Below, piece by piece: positions 1-8,508 of a stretch of DNA of 64,000 bases; position 1 is the first letter of the stretch; every line of letters starts with the position of its first letter. The position numbers were made by a program, and so were the translations under genes. Source of the DNA: Silanimonas lenta DSM 16282 (GTDB lineage Bacteria > Pseudomonadota > Gammaproteobacteria > Xanthomonadales > Xanthomonadaceae); contig NZ_AUBD01000001.1 of assembly GCF_000429065.1 (NCBI RefSeq), positions 248,001-312,000 on the forward strand, in the 5' to 3' direction. The notes under the pieces were generated by a model. That model did not search any database. It saw only the letters and a list, made by a program, of their open reading frames with translations, and was not told the DNA's origin.

Positions 1-2977
1 TGGAGAAGAGGAGGCCGCCGACGATGGCGCGGGCCATCGGGTAGTAGGCCGGCCCATCGCCGCCGATCTGCGCCCCGGCGAGCGTGAGCGGCAGCATGCC
101 GAGGATGGTGGTACCCATGGTCATCAGGATCGGCCGCAGGCGCTCACGGCTGCCCTCCACCAGGGCATCGAGGCGGTTCATGCCGGCGCGCCGCAGATTG
201 TTGATGTGCTCGATCATCACGATGCCGTTGTTCACCACCACGCCCATCAGCACCAGGATGCCAATGGCCGACATGATGGTGAAGGTGGTATCGGTGAACA
301 CGAAAAACCAGAACACGCCGAAGGCCGAGAACACGATGCTGCTCATGATGGCGAGCGGATAGAGCAGCGATTCGAACAGCGCCGCCATCACGATGAAGAT
401 CATCACGATGGCCACCACGGTATTGAAGGCCATCTGCTGCGCGGCTTCCTCGTTGCGGCTGAAATCGCCGCCATAGCCATAGCCGTAGCCCGGCGGGAAC
501 GTCACCCGCGAGAGCACCTCCTCCATCGCCTTGCGTGCGTCCTCGGTGGTCCTGCCCTCGGCGAGATTGGCCACGATGCCGAGCGAGGTGCGGCGGTTCT
601 CGCGGTTGATCTGGCCGCTGCCCCGCAGCACCTCCACGTCCACCATCGACATCAGCGGCACCCGGCTGCCATCGCGGCGGGTGAGCGAGAGCGAGGCCAG
701 GTCTTCGGTGCGGAACTGCTCGCTGCCGGCGAAGCGCACCGTCATCGGCACCTCCTGCCCCGGGCGGCGGAACTCGCGCAGCGGCAGGCCGCGCAGGGCG
801 ATGGCGAGGTACTGCGCCACCTCGCGGGTGCTGAAGCCATAAGCCGCGGCCCGCTCGCGGTCCACCCGCACCCGGATCTCGCTGCTCTCGTCGCCCTCGT
901 CGATGCGCACGTCGCGCAGTTCCGGGCGCCGTGCGAGCAGGGGCACGATCTCGCCGGCCAGAGCCTGCAGCTCCTCGCTGGAATCGCCGCGCAGGCTCAC
1001 CCGGATGCCCTGGCCCTGCCCGCCGCCGGCACCGCCGCCACCGGGGCCACTGCCGCGCAACCCGATCTCGGCGAGCGCCGATTTCGGCAGCTTCTCGCGC
1101 ACCCGCTTCTCCAGTTCCTCCACCGGCAGCAGGCCGGGGCCCTCCGAACGCAGGGTGAGGGTGATGCCGCCCCAGCCCTGCTCGCTCCAGACGGTGAAGA
1201 TCTGCTCGATCTGCAGGGCCTCGCGCTCGGCGTCGAAGATGGCCTCGACCTTGAGCATCTCCTCCATCATCTGCTCCAGGCGATAGGCGCCGTTCCAGTT
1301 GAAGAAGATCCTGAGCTCGCGCCCCGGATCGTTCTTGAACATGTCGACCTTCATCATCCCGGTGACGACCGGCACCAGGCTGGCCGCCACGATCAGCACG
1401 ATCCCTGCCACCGAGGCGGCGCGGTGCTGCAGCGACCAGCGCAGCCCCTTCGCGTAGCGCTCCTGCAGGCGGTGGATGAAGCCCTGGCGGCGTTCGAAAT
1501 CGGCGGGGCTCTGGATGCGCGCCGAGAGCATCGGGATCAGGCTCACCGCCACCAGCCAGGAGGCCAGCAGGGCGATGGTGATGGCGAGCGCCACCTGGCC
1601 GAGGAAGATGCTGATCTGGTTCACTGCGCCGAACAGGTTCGGCACGAAGACGATGATGCTGGTGAGCGTGCCGGCACTGATCGCCAGCTGCACGCTGCGG
1701 GTGCCTTCGATGGCGCAGCGGTAGGGGTCGCCGGGATATTTCTCGCGGTACTGGTGGATGCTCTCCACCACCACCACGGCATTGTCCACCAGCATGCCAA
1801 GCCCGAGCAGCAGGCCCATCATGGTCAGCACGTTGAGGGTCATGCCGAGGAAGTACATCACCCCCAGGGTCATCACGATGCAGATCGGGATGGCCAGCGC
1901 CACCATCAGGGTGCTCGGCCAGTGGCGCAGGAAATAGAACAGCACCAGTACCGAGAGCAGGCAGCCGACGATGCCGGCATTCACCAGCTCGCGCAGCGAG
2001 CTCTTCACGCTGTCGGCCTGGTTGTCGGCGATGAACAGCCGGATGCCGTGCAGCTCCGGCAGCTTCTCGATCTCGCGCATCTCCGCCAGCACCGCCGCGG
2101 CCATCTCCACCAGGTTGGCATCGGCCTCGCGCTGGATGTCGATGCCCACCGCGGGCCGGCCATCGAGCCGTCGCCCCACCGTGGTCCGGCGCGGTTTCAG
2201 TTCCACCGAGGCGATGTCGGAGAGCCTGAGCCCCTGCGGGTTCAGCACCAGGTTGCGCAGTTCGTCGAGATCACGGATCTCGCCCACCGGCTGCACCCGG
2301 ATGCGCTTCCCGGCATCGTCGATCTCGCCGGCCGAAACCGAGAAGTTGATGGCCTGCAGCTTCGCCGCCAGTTCGTTGAGCGCCACGTTGTGGGCGCCGA
2401 GGCGGACCGGGTCGATGCCGATCTCCACCTCCGGCGGCTCGACGCCGACGATGTCCACCCGGGCCACCCCGGGGATGCGCTCGATCCGGCGCTTGAACAC
2501 CCGCTCCAGCATCGGGTACTCGCCACGCAGGTCGCGCTCGCTGGAAAAGCGCAGGCGCAGTACCGGCTCGTCGGTGGTGGAGAACTTGAGCACGAACCAG
2601 CGCTGGAAGTCGTCGGGCAGTTCACTGCGGATCGCGTCGAGCCGGTCGCGGGCCTCGGAAGCGGCGATGTTGGTGTTGCGGCTCCAGTCGCTGAACTCCA
2701 TGAACACGCCACCACCATCCGGTCCGGCGCGGGAATACAGGTTCTTGATGCCCGGCAGGGTGGCGAGCGCCTCTTCCACCGGGCGCACCACGGTGCGCTC
2801 CACTTCCTCCGGCGTCGAGCCGGGATAGGGAAGGTCGATGTAGAGGAAGGGGGCGGTCACCGCCGGAAAGCGCTCGAGCGGCAGCTTCCAGGCGGCGATG
2901 AGCCCCAGCACCAGCAGCGAGACGTAGAACATGATGGCCGAGACCGGCCGGCGCAGGCTGAGCTCGGCCAGGGTCAT
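1..2977 (-). CDS. RND efflux permease, second of pair (3' end outside window)
   Basis: About 992 codons are visible; the C-terminus lies beyond the left edge. The protein begins MTLAELSLRRPVSAIMFYVS and has the RND layout: TM1, a periplasmic porter domain with a Gly-rich loop ([12 protein letters not shown]), a TM2-6 bundle, a second porter domain and TM8-11. At the proton-relay sites the text reads GMLVDNAVVVVES, where the family norm is VDDAIVVVEN, and GVVVNNGIVMIEH, where a Lys-Asn is usual. The second relay Asp and the relay Lys are therefore both Asn. The start codon overlaps the stop of the upstream permease (ATGA), so the two are probably translationally coupled and made in fixed ratio. 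I infer that it works as the non-pumping partner of a heterotrimer, as discussed for MdtBC. The substrate is unknown. Confidence 0.93.
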   Translation of the reverse strand, partial: MTLAELSLRRPVSAIMFYVSLLVLGLIAAWKLPLERFPAVTAPFLYIDLPYPGSTPEEVERTVVRPVEEALATLPGIKNLYSRAGPDGGGVFMEFSDWSRNTNIAASEARDRLDAIRSELPDDFQRWFVLKFSTTDEPVLRLRFSSERDLRGEYPMLERVFKRRIERIPGVARVDIVGVEPPEVEIGIDPVRLGAHNVALNELAAKLQAINFSVSAGEIDDAGKRIRVQPVGEIRDLDELRNLVLNPQGLRLSDIASVELKPRRTTVGRRLDGRPAVGIDIQREADANLVEMAAAVLAEMREIEKLPELHGIRLFIADNQADSVKSSLRELVNAGIVGCLLSVLVLFYFLRHWPSTLMVALAIPICIVMTLGVMYFLGMTLNVLTMMGLLLGLGMLVDNAVVVVESIHQYREKYPGDPYRCAIEGTRSVQLAISAGTLTSIIVFVPNLFGAVNQISIFLGQVALAITIALLASWLVAVSLIPMLSARIQSPADFERRQGFIHRLQERYAKGLRWSLQHRAASVAGIVLIVAASLVPVVTGMMKVDMFKNDPGRELRIFFNWNGAYRLEQMMEEMLKVEAIFDAEREALQIEQIFTVWSEQGWGGITLTLRSEGPGLLPVEELEKRVREKLPKSALAEIGLRGSGPGGGGAGGGQGQGIRVSLRGDSSEELQALAGEIVPLLARRPELRDVRIDEGDESSEIRVRVDRERAAAYGFSTREVAQYLAIALRGLPLREFRRPGQEVPMTVRFAGSEQFRTEDLASLSLTRRDGSRVPLMSMVDVEVLRGSGQINRENRRTSLGIVANLAEGRTTEDARKAMEEVLSRVTFPPGYGYGYGGDFSRNEEAAQQMAFNTVVAIVMIFIVMAALFESLLYPLAIMSSIVFSAFGVFWFFVFTDTTFTIMSAIGILVLMGVVVNNGIVMIEHINNLRRAGMNRLDALVEGSRERLRPILMTMGTTILGMLPLTLAGAQIGGDGPAYYPMARAIVGGLLFS

Positions 2978-5900
2978 GGCGCCGCCTCCGCCTCGCGGCC
3001 GGCGCCGGCGATGGCGCGCAGACGCTCGCCCTCGCGGGTCCAGGCCTCGTCGGTGCTGCGGTCGAGCAGCAGGTAGACCACCGGGATCACCACCAGGGTG
3101 AGCAGGGTGGAGACGAGCAGGCCACCGATCACCGTGATCGCCATCGGCGCCTTCACCTCGGCCCCCTCGCCACCGAAGAAGGCCAGCGGGGCGAAGCCGA
3201 ACAGGGTGGTGAGGGTGGTCATGATGATCGGCCGCAGGCGGGTGCTGGCGCCCTCGACCAGGGCCTCGCGCTTGGAGAGGCCGGAGAGCCTCAGCTGGTT
3301 CACCTTGTCGATCAGCACGATGGCGTTCTTCACCACGATGCCGACCAGCAGGATCAGACCGATGAACACCACCACCGAGAGCGTGGAGCCGCTCAGCACC
3401 AGGGCCAGCACGGCGCCGACGATGGCGAGCGGGATGGTGAACAGGATGACGAAGGGGTGCAGCAGCGATTCGAACTGCGAGGCCATCACCAGGTAGACGA
3501 GGAAGATGGCCAGCCCGAAGGCGAACAGCAGCGACTGGATCGAACGTCCCAGTTCCTCGCTCTGGCCGCCGAAGGCCAGCCGCAGGTCGGCCCCCAGCGG
3601 CTGCTCGGCCACCATCCGCTGCACCTCGGCCACCGCCGTGCCGAGGTCGATGCCGCGCAGGTTGGCCGAGATGATGGCGGCCCGGGTCTGGTCGACGCGG
3701 TTGATCTCGCCCGGCCCCACCGTCTGCACCACCTCGGCCACCGCCGAGAGCGGCACCGGGCGCTCGCTCTGCGGGTTCACGATCAGGTCACGGATGGCCT
3801 CCACCGAGGCGCGGTCGGCCTCGCGCGAGCGCACCAGCACGTCGATCTTGCGGTCGCGGAAGCTGTAGCGGGTGGCCACCTCGCCGCGCACCTTGCGCAC
3901 CACCTCGTCGGCGATCTGCCGGGTGGTGAGGCCAAGGGCGGCGGCGCGCTCCTGGTCGAAGCGGATCTGTACTTCGGGGAAGCCCTGCTCCACGCTGGAC
4001 TTCACGTCGGCGAAATGCGGCGAGGCCTCGAGCATGGCGGCCACCCGGCGCCCCGCGGCCTCGATCGCGGCAAGATCGCTGCCGCGCACCTCGATCTCCA
4101 GCGGCGTGGACAGGCTCACCAGCTCCGGGCGGCTGAACTTCACGTCCACACCGGGATACTGGGCCATGAAGGCCCGGATCTCCTCGGTGAGCGCCTCCTC
4201 GGTGGCCCGGCTGTACCCCCGGCCCAGCACCACCGACATCCGCGCGATGTTCTCGCCCGACTCCGTGGGATTGGCGTCCAGCCGGGTTCCGGTGCCACTG
4301 ACCCCGAACAGGGCCTGGATGCGCGGATCGCCCTCGAAGCGCCCCTGCACCACGGAGAGCAGGCGGTCGGTGTCGCGCAGCGGGGTGCCGGGCGGCAGGC
4401 GCGCCGTCATCTCGAAGCGGTCCTGCGCCAGCTGCGGGATCAGGTCGGTGCCGAGCGTGGTGGCGAGCAGCAGCGAGAGGGCGAAGGCGGCCCCGGCCGA
4501 GCCCAGCACCAGGCCGGGGCGCTGCAGTGCGCCTGGCAGCAGGCGCTGGGTATAGAGCCGTGCCAGCCGCTCATAGGGCTGGAGCAGCCAGGCGCCGAGG
4601 CGGCCGAGCAGCGGCAGCAGGCCTTGCAGGAAGGCCCGCCAGGCCAGCAGGGCGGCGCGTACCAGCGCGGTGCCGAGGGCGATGAGCCCCCAGCGCAGCA
4701 GCAGCCAGGGCAGCGCGGCCAGGAAGGCCAGCGCGCCCGGCAGCGCGCCCCAGGGGCGCGGCAGGCGGCCCGCCACCGCGACGAAGGGAGCACGCAGGTA
4801 GGCCAGGAAGGCCGCCCGGTCGCGTGGCAGGGCGAGCACGCCGGGCTCGCGCTCCAGCGGAAACCCCATCGGCGCCGTGGCCTTGAGCGAGCTCAGCATC
4901 GGGATCAGGGTGAGCGCCACCACCATCGAGATCAGCAGGGCGATCGAGACGGTGAGCGCCTGGTCGCGGAACAGCTGGCCGGCCACCCCTTCCACGAACA
5001 CCAGCGGCAGGAACACCGCCACCGTGGTGAGGGTAGTGGCGACCACCGGCATGCCGACCTCGCGGGTGCCGGTGATGGCCGCCTCCAGCAGGCCCAGGCC
5101 GCGCTCACGGGCCTTGGCGATGTTCTCCAGCACCACGATGGAATCGTCCACCACCATGCCGGTGGCGAGCGCCAGCCCGGCCAGCGACATCACGTTCAGC
5201 GACAGTCCGAGCTGCCCCATGAAGAAGAAGGTGGCGATGATCGATACCGGCAGCGAGAGCGCGATGACGAAGGTGCTCCACGGATCGCGCAGGAAGAAGA
5301 AGATGACGAGGATGGCGAAGAAGCCGCCCAGCACCGCCTCGGTGCGCACCTCGGCCAGGGCAGCGCGGATGAATACCGACTGGTCCTCCACCATCCGCAG
5401 GGAGATGCCGTCGATCACGTAGACATTCGGGTCGGCATCGGCCCGGCCCGATGCCGGCCGGCGGCTCCCCGGCGGCTTCGGGGCCGCATCCTGCTCCATG
5501 GCACGCAGCGCCTTGCGCACGGCCTCGGCCACCGCCACGGTGTTGGCGTCGCCTTCCTTGTAGACGGCGAGTTCCACCGCTTCGGCCGAGCCGATGCGGA
5601 TCACCGCCTCGCGCTCCTTGTGCCCCTGCTCCACGGTGGCGATGTCGCCCAGGCGCACCGGAACGCCATTGACAGTGGCCACCAGAAGCTCGCGCATCTG
5701 CGCCACGGTGGCGAACTGGTTCACCGTCCGCACCAGGTAGCGCTGCGTCCCTTCCTCGATGCGGCCGCCGGAGAGGTTCACGTTCTCCTGCGCGAGGCGC
5801 TGGATCACCGCATTCACGTCGAGGTTGAGCTGGGAGAGCTTCTCCTGGTCGATCAGCACCTGCACCTCGTCCTCGAGGCCGCCGCCCACCTTGACTGCCG

Positions 5901-6423
5901 CCACGCCGGGCACCGGCTCCAGCCGGCGCTTGAGCGTCTCCTCGGCGTAGCGCCGAAGGGCCATCAGCTCCGCCTCGCTGGCCTGCGCCCCCGAGGAGGC
6001 CAGGGCCAGCCGCAGGATCGGCTGGGTACTCGGGTTGAAGCGCAGCAGCACCGGGGCCTTGGCCTCCAGCGGCAGGCGCAGCAGCTCGATCTTGTCGCGG
6101 GTCTCGAGGCTGGCCTGGTCCATGTCGGTGCCCCAGGCGAACTCCAGCACCACGTCACTCTGCCCGGTGCGCGAGACCGAGCGCAGCTTGCGCAGGCCCT
6201 TCACCACGCCCACCGCCTGCTCGATCGGCTCGGTGATCAGCGCCTCCACCTCGCTCGGCGCGGCGCCGGTGTACTCGGTGCGCACGGTGAGCGTGGGGTA
6301 GCTCAGGTCCGGCAGCAGGTTGACCTTCAGGTCCTTCAGCGCGATCAGGCCGAAGAGCACCAGGGTCAGCATGGCCATCGCCACCGTCACGCGGCGGCGG
6401 GTCGCGAGTTCGATCAGGCTCAT
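2974..6423 (-). CDS. RND efflux permease, first of pair
   Basis: A 1149-residue inner-membrane drug/metal/proton antiporter of the AcrB/MdtB superfamily. The N-terminus MSLIELATRRRVTVAMAML is typical. The relay residues are intact: GMVVDDSIVVLENI in TM4 and GIVVKNAIVLIDKV in TM10. The protein is longer than the usual 1020-1060 residues because of a stretch at about residues 520-615, between TM6 and TM7. That stretch holds several hydrophobic Leu/Ala/Trp-rich segments not expected in the family. It lies 10 bp after the adaptor gene and overlaps the next permease by 4 bp, so the three form one operon. A gene for the outer-membrane channel is not visible. The substrate cannot be read from the sequence. 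Confidence 0.95.
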   Translation of the reverse strand: MSLIELATRRRVTVAMAMLTLVLFGLIALKDLKVNLLPDLSYPTLTVRTEYTGAAPSEVEALITEPIEQAVGVVKGLRKLRSVSRTGQSDVVLEFAWGTDMDQASLETRDKIELLRLPLEAKAPVLLRFNPSTQPILRLALASSGAQASEAELMALRRYAEETLKRRLEPVPGVAAVKVGGGLEDEVQVLIDQEKLSQLNLDVNAVIQRLAQENVNLSGGRIEEGTQRYLVRTVNQFATVAQMRELLVATVNGVPVRLGDIATVEQGHKEREAVIRIGSAEAVELAVYKEGDANTVAVAEAVRKALRAMEQDAAPKPPGSRRPASGRADADPNVYVIDGISLRMVEDQSVFIRAALAEVRTEAVLGGFFAILVIFFFLRDPWSTFVIALSLPVSIIATFFFMGQLGLSLNVMSLAGLALATGMVVDDSIVVLENIAKARERGLGLLEAAITGTREVGMPVVATTLTTVAVFLPLVFVEGVAGQLFRDQALTVSIALLISMVVALTLIPMLSSLKATAPMGFPLEREPGVLALPRDRAAFLAYLRAPFVAVAGRLPRPWGALPGALAFLAALPWLLLRWGLIALGTALVRAALLAWRAFLQGLLPLLGRLGAWLLQPYERLARLYTQRLLPGALQRPGLVLGSAGAAFALSLLLATTLGTDLIPQLAQDRFEMTARLPPGTPLRDTDRLLSVVQGRFEGDPRIQALFGVSGTGTRLDANPTESGENIARMSVVLGRGYSRATEEALTEEIRAFMAQYPGVDVKFSRPELVSLSTPLEIEVRGSDLAAIEAAGRRVAAMLEASPHFADVKSSVEQGFPEVQIRFDQERAAALGLTTRQIADEVVRKVRGEVATRYSFRDRKIDVLVRSREADRASVEAIRDLIVNPQSERPVPLSAVAEVVQTVGPGEINRVDQTRAAIISANLRGIDLGTAVAEVQRMVAEQPLGADLRLAFGGQSEELGRSIQSLLFAFGLAIFLVYLVMASQFESLLHPFVILFTIPLAIVGAVLALVLSGSTLSVVVFIGLILLVGIVVKNAIVLIDKVNQLRLSGLSKREALVEGASTRLRPIIMTTLTTLFGFAPLAFFGGEGAEVKAPMAITVIGGLLVSTLLTLVVIPVVYLLLDRSTDEAWTREGERLRAIAGAGREAEAAP

Positions 6424-6433
6424 GGCAAGGGCC

Positions 6434-7591
6434 TCAGGGCGTGGTGGCGTCGCTGCCGGCCACGGCCCCCTTGGCCGCCAGTGCCGCGGCGTTCAGCACC
6501 TCCACCGGCACTCCGTCGCGTACCGCGATGCGGCCCTGGGTGACCACCGGCTCGCCCGGCGCCAGGCCTTCCAGCACCTCGGCATACTCGCCATTCACGT
6601 AGCCGAGGCGCAGCACGCGCCGCTCGGCCCTGCCGTCCTTCACCACGAACACCGCCGATTCACCGGCCGATTCCGCCAGCGCCTCGCGCGGCACCGTCAG
6701 CGCGGCCTCGCGCTCGTCATAGACGATGGCAAGCCGGCCGAACATGCCGGGGCGCAGCTGCGGCTGGTCGCGGAACACCCCGACCACACGGAAGGTGCCG
6801 GTCTGCGAATCGACCACCGGGCTCACCCGGTCCACCACACCCTCGAAGGCCTGTCCGGGCAGGGCGTCCACCGCCATGCGGATCGGCAGCCCCGGGCGCA
6901 TGGTGGCGAGCTCACGCTCCGGCACGTTGAGCACGGCCTCGAGCCGCGAGTTGTCGACGATGCGGTAGAGCGGCGCATTCACCGTGATCAGGTTGCCCGG
7001 CTTGGCCAGGCGCTGCGCCACCACGCCGGAGATCGGCGCGGTGATGGTGGTGTAGCTCAGCTCCAGTTTCGCCAGCTCATAGGCCGCCTTGGCCGACTCA
7101 TACTCGTAGCGCAGCTGTTCGTTGGCCTCGGCGCTCACCAGCTTGCGCTCGAACAGTTCCTTCGAACGGGCAAAGTTGCTTTCCAGCCGGCGCAACGTGG
7201 CCTCGGCACGCGCCAGCTCCAGCCGCGGCCGCTCGGGGTCGAGCTGGGCCAGCACCTGCCCGGCCCGCACCGGGTCGCCCTCTTCCACGAACACGCGCAG
7301 CAGCACGCCGCTGGTCTTGGCGACCACCTGGGCATCGGCCGGCACCTCGAGGTTGGCCGTGCCGGTGTAACGGGCAGCGATGCGGCGCGTGGTGGCGGGC
7401 ACCACCTCGACCGGCACCGGATCGGCCGCCCCCGGCTTCCCTCCCGGGCGCCCGGAGCGGGTCTCGCCTGCCGCCTCGCCCGCGGCTTCCTCCTTCCCCC
7501 CCTTCGCGCAGGCCGCGAGCACCAGGGAGAGGCCCAGTGCGGCAGCGAGCAGCAGGCGGGAAGACGTGGCAGGACGGACGGAACGGTTCAT
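6434..7591 (-). CDS. RND efflux periplasmic adaptor lipoprotein
   Basis: A 385-residue membrane-fusion protein that links RND permeases to an outer-membrane channel. The start MNRSVRPATSSRLLL was chosen because it gives a lipoprotein signal with lipobox LAAC, so the mature protein is probably lipid-anchored. It follows a low-complexity Ala/Gly/Glu stretch, the barrel-sandwich hybrid half (VVAKTSGVLLRVFVEEGDPV), an alpha-hairpin of about 70 residues, the second lipoyl half (ITAPISGVVAQRLAKPGNLI), then beta-barrel and membrane-proximal domains. It is the first gene of the operon with the two permeases. A dyad resembling the YtrA-type operator at 49.1 kb lies just upstream. An in-frame upstream codon would add 22 residues but would bury the signal peptide. 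Confidence 0.93.
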   Translation of the reverse strand: MNRSVRPATSSRLLLAAALGLSLVLAACAKGGKEEAAGEAAGETRSGRPGGKPGAADPVPVEVVPATTRRIAARYTGTANLEVPADAQVVAKTSGVLLRVFVEEGDPVRAGQVLAQLDPERPRLELARAEATLRRLESNFARSKELFERKLVSAEANEQLRYEYESAKAAYELAKLELSYTTITAPISGVVAQRLAKPGNLITVNAPLYRIVDNSRLEAVLNVPERELATMRPGLPIRMAVDALPGQAFEGVVDRVSPVVDSQTGTFRVVGVFRDQPQLRPGMFGRLAIVYDEREAALTVPREALAESAGESAVFVVKDGRAERRVLRLGYVNGEYAEVLEGLAPGEPVVTQGRIAVRDGVPVEVLNAAALAAKGAVAGSDATTP

Positions 7592-7601
7592 GATCGGGTC
7601 A

Positions 7602-7625
7602 GGTGTGCTGGTTTGATACAACACT
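7602..7625 (-). promoter_or_regulatory. candidate YtrA/GntR-type operator upstream of RND operon
   Basis: Read on the minus strand the site is AGTG-N16-CACC, ending 10 bp before the adaptor start codon. It matches the GGTG-N16-CACC palindrome upstream of the ytrA-like gene (49104-49127) at 15 of 24 positions, including GTGTT on the left and ACACC on the right. The inner bases are poorly symmetric, so this is a weak operator candidate. It could tie the pump to one of the two GntR regulators in the window. Confidence 0.35.
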
Positions 7626-7723
7626 AATCCCCACCCTGCCCGGGCCGCATATGCCAAGAGTCAGCATGACCTCGTGCCGGGGCCGTGAGGAACGCAGGCT
7701 GTCGCAGCGCGGCGGGCGGCGGC

Positions 7724-7729
7724 TATACT
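7724..7729 (+). promoter_or_regulatory. -10 element of cytochrome operon promoter
   Basis: TATACT is a good sigma-70 -10 hexamer 38 bp before the first cytochrome start codon. No clear -35 hexamer is seen at the right distance. Confidence 0.4.
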
Positions 7730-7766
7730 CCCGCCGCGACTTCCCACCCTTTCCCTGGATCGTCTG

Positions 7767-8090
7767 ATGCGTCGACTCCTGCCCGCCTTCACCGGCGCCG
7801 CGCTTGCGCTGCTGCTGTCCCCGGCCCAGGCCGCCGGCAATGCCGAGAACGGCAAGACCCTCGCCTACACCTGCGCGGGCTGCCATGGCATTCCCGACTA
7901 CAAGAATGCCTACCCGAGCTACCGCGTGCCGAAGATCGCCGGCCAGAACGAAGGCTATCTGCTGAACGCCCTCAAGGCCTACCGCAACGGCGACCGCCAG
8001 CACCCGACCATGTCGGCGCAGGCCAGCAGCTTCTCCGAGCAGGATCTGGCCGACCTCGCGGCCTACCTCGCCTCCCGCAAGGCCCAGTGA
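7767..8090 (+). CDS. monohaem c-type cytochrome
   Basis: A 107-residue protein with a cleavable signal peptide (LLSPAQAAGNAENG) and one haem-binding motif, CAGCH, near residue 37. This is followed by a class I cytochrome c fold with a likely axial Met (HPTMSAQ) and the closing helix LADLAAYLAS. It should be a periplasmic electron carrier. A second, similar gene follows after 17 bp, and the two may be paired subunits or a split dihaem cytochrome c4. The electron partner is not encoded nearby. Confidence 0.9.
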   Translation: MRRLLPAFTGAALALLLSPAQAAGNAENGKTLAYTCAGCHGIPDYKNAYPSYRVPKIAGQNEGYLLNALKAYRNGDRQHPTMSAQASSFSEQDLADLAAYLASRKAQ

Positions 8091-8107
8091 GCAAGGAACC
8101 GCGCCCC

Positions 8108-8491
8108 ATGAGCCAGAAGATCCTCGTCCTCGCCCTCGCCACCCTGTTCGCCGGCAGCGCGCTCGCCGTGGGCGGCCCGCGCGGCAATGCCGCCGCCGGC
8201 CAGCAGCGTTTCGAGGCCACCCCGGAAGGCGGCCAGAGCTGCGCCAGCTGCCATCTCGAGGGGGGCAGCAAGTCGATCGACGGCAACACGCCCCTGCTCG
8301 CCGGCCAGTACGCCGACTATCTCGAAAAAGCGCTGAAGGACTACCGTTCCGGCGCCCGCGTCAACGTGCTGATGAATGCCCAGGTCGGTCCCGAGGGCAC
8401 CAACCAGCTGAGCGATGCCGACATCGCCAACATCGCCGCCTATCTTGCGGCGCAGCGCGAGGCGGTGCAGGTCTACAAGTACTCGCGCTGA
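8108..8491 (+). CDS. monohaem c-type cytochrome, second of pair
   Basis: A 127-residue protein with a Sec signal peptide (LATLFAGSALAVGG). Its single haem motif CASCH is followed by an inserted Gly/Ser loop (EGGSKSIDG) and the usual Met-bearing strand (VLMNAQVG). The ending LSDADIANIAAYLAAQ is the C-terminal helix typical of c5/c4-like cytochromes. It lies 17 bp after its neighbour, in the same operon. Function beyond periplasmic electron transfer is not known. Confidence 0.9.
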   Translation: MSQKILVLALATLFAGSALAVGGPRGNAAAGQQRFEATPEGGQSCASCHLEGGSKSIDGNTPLLAGQYADYLEKALKDYRSGARVNVLMNAQVGPEGTNQLSDADIANIAAYLAAQREAVQVYKYSR

Positions 8492-8508
8492 TCCGGCCGT
8501 ACAGGCCC

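Noticed and set aside
206-6543. Long open frames on the plus strand opposite the RND genes (about 950-1030 codons)
   Set aside because: They are His/Arg/Gln-rich mirror images of well-conserved minus-strand permease genes, an effect of high GC at third positions.
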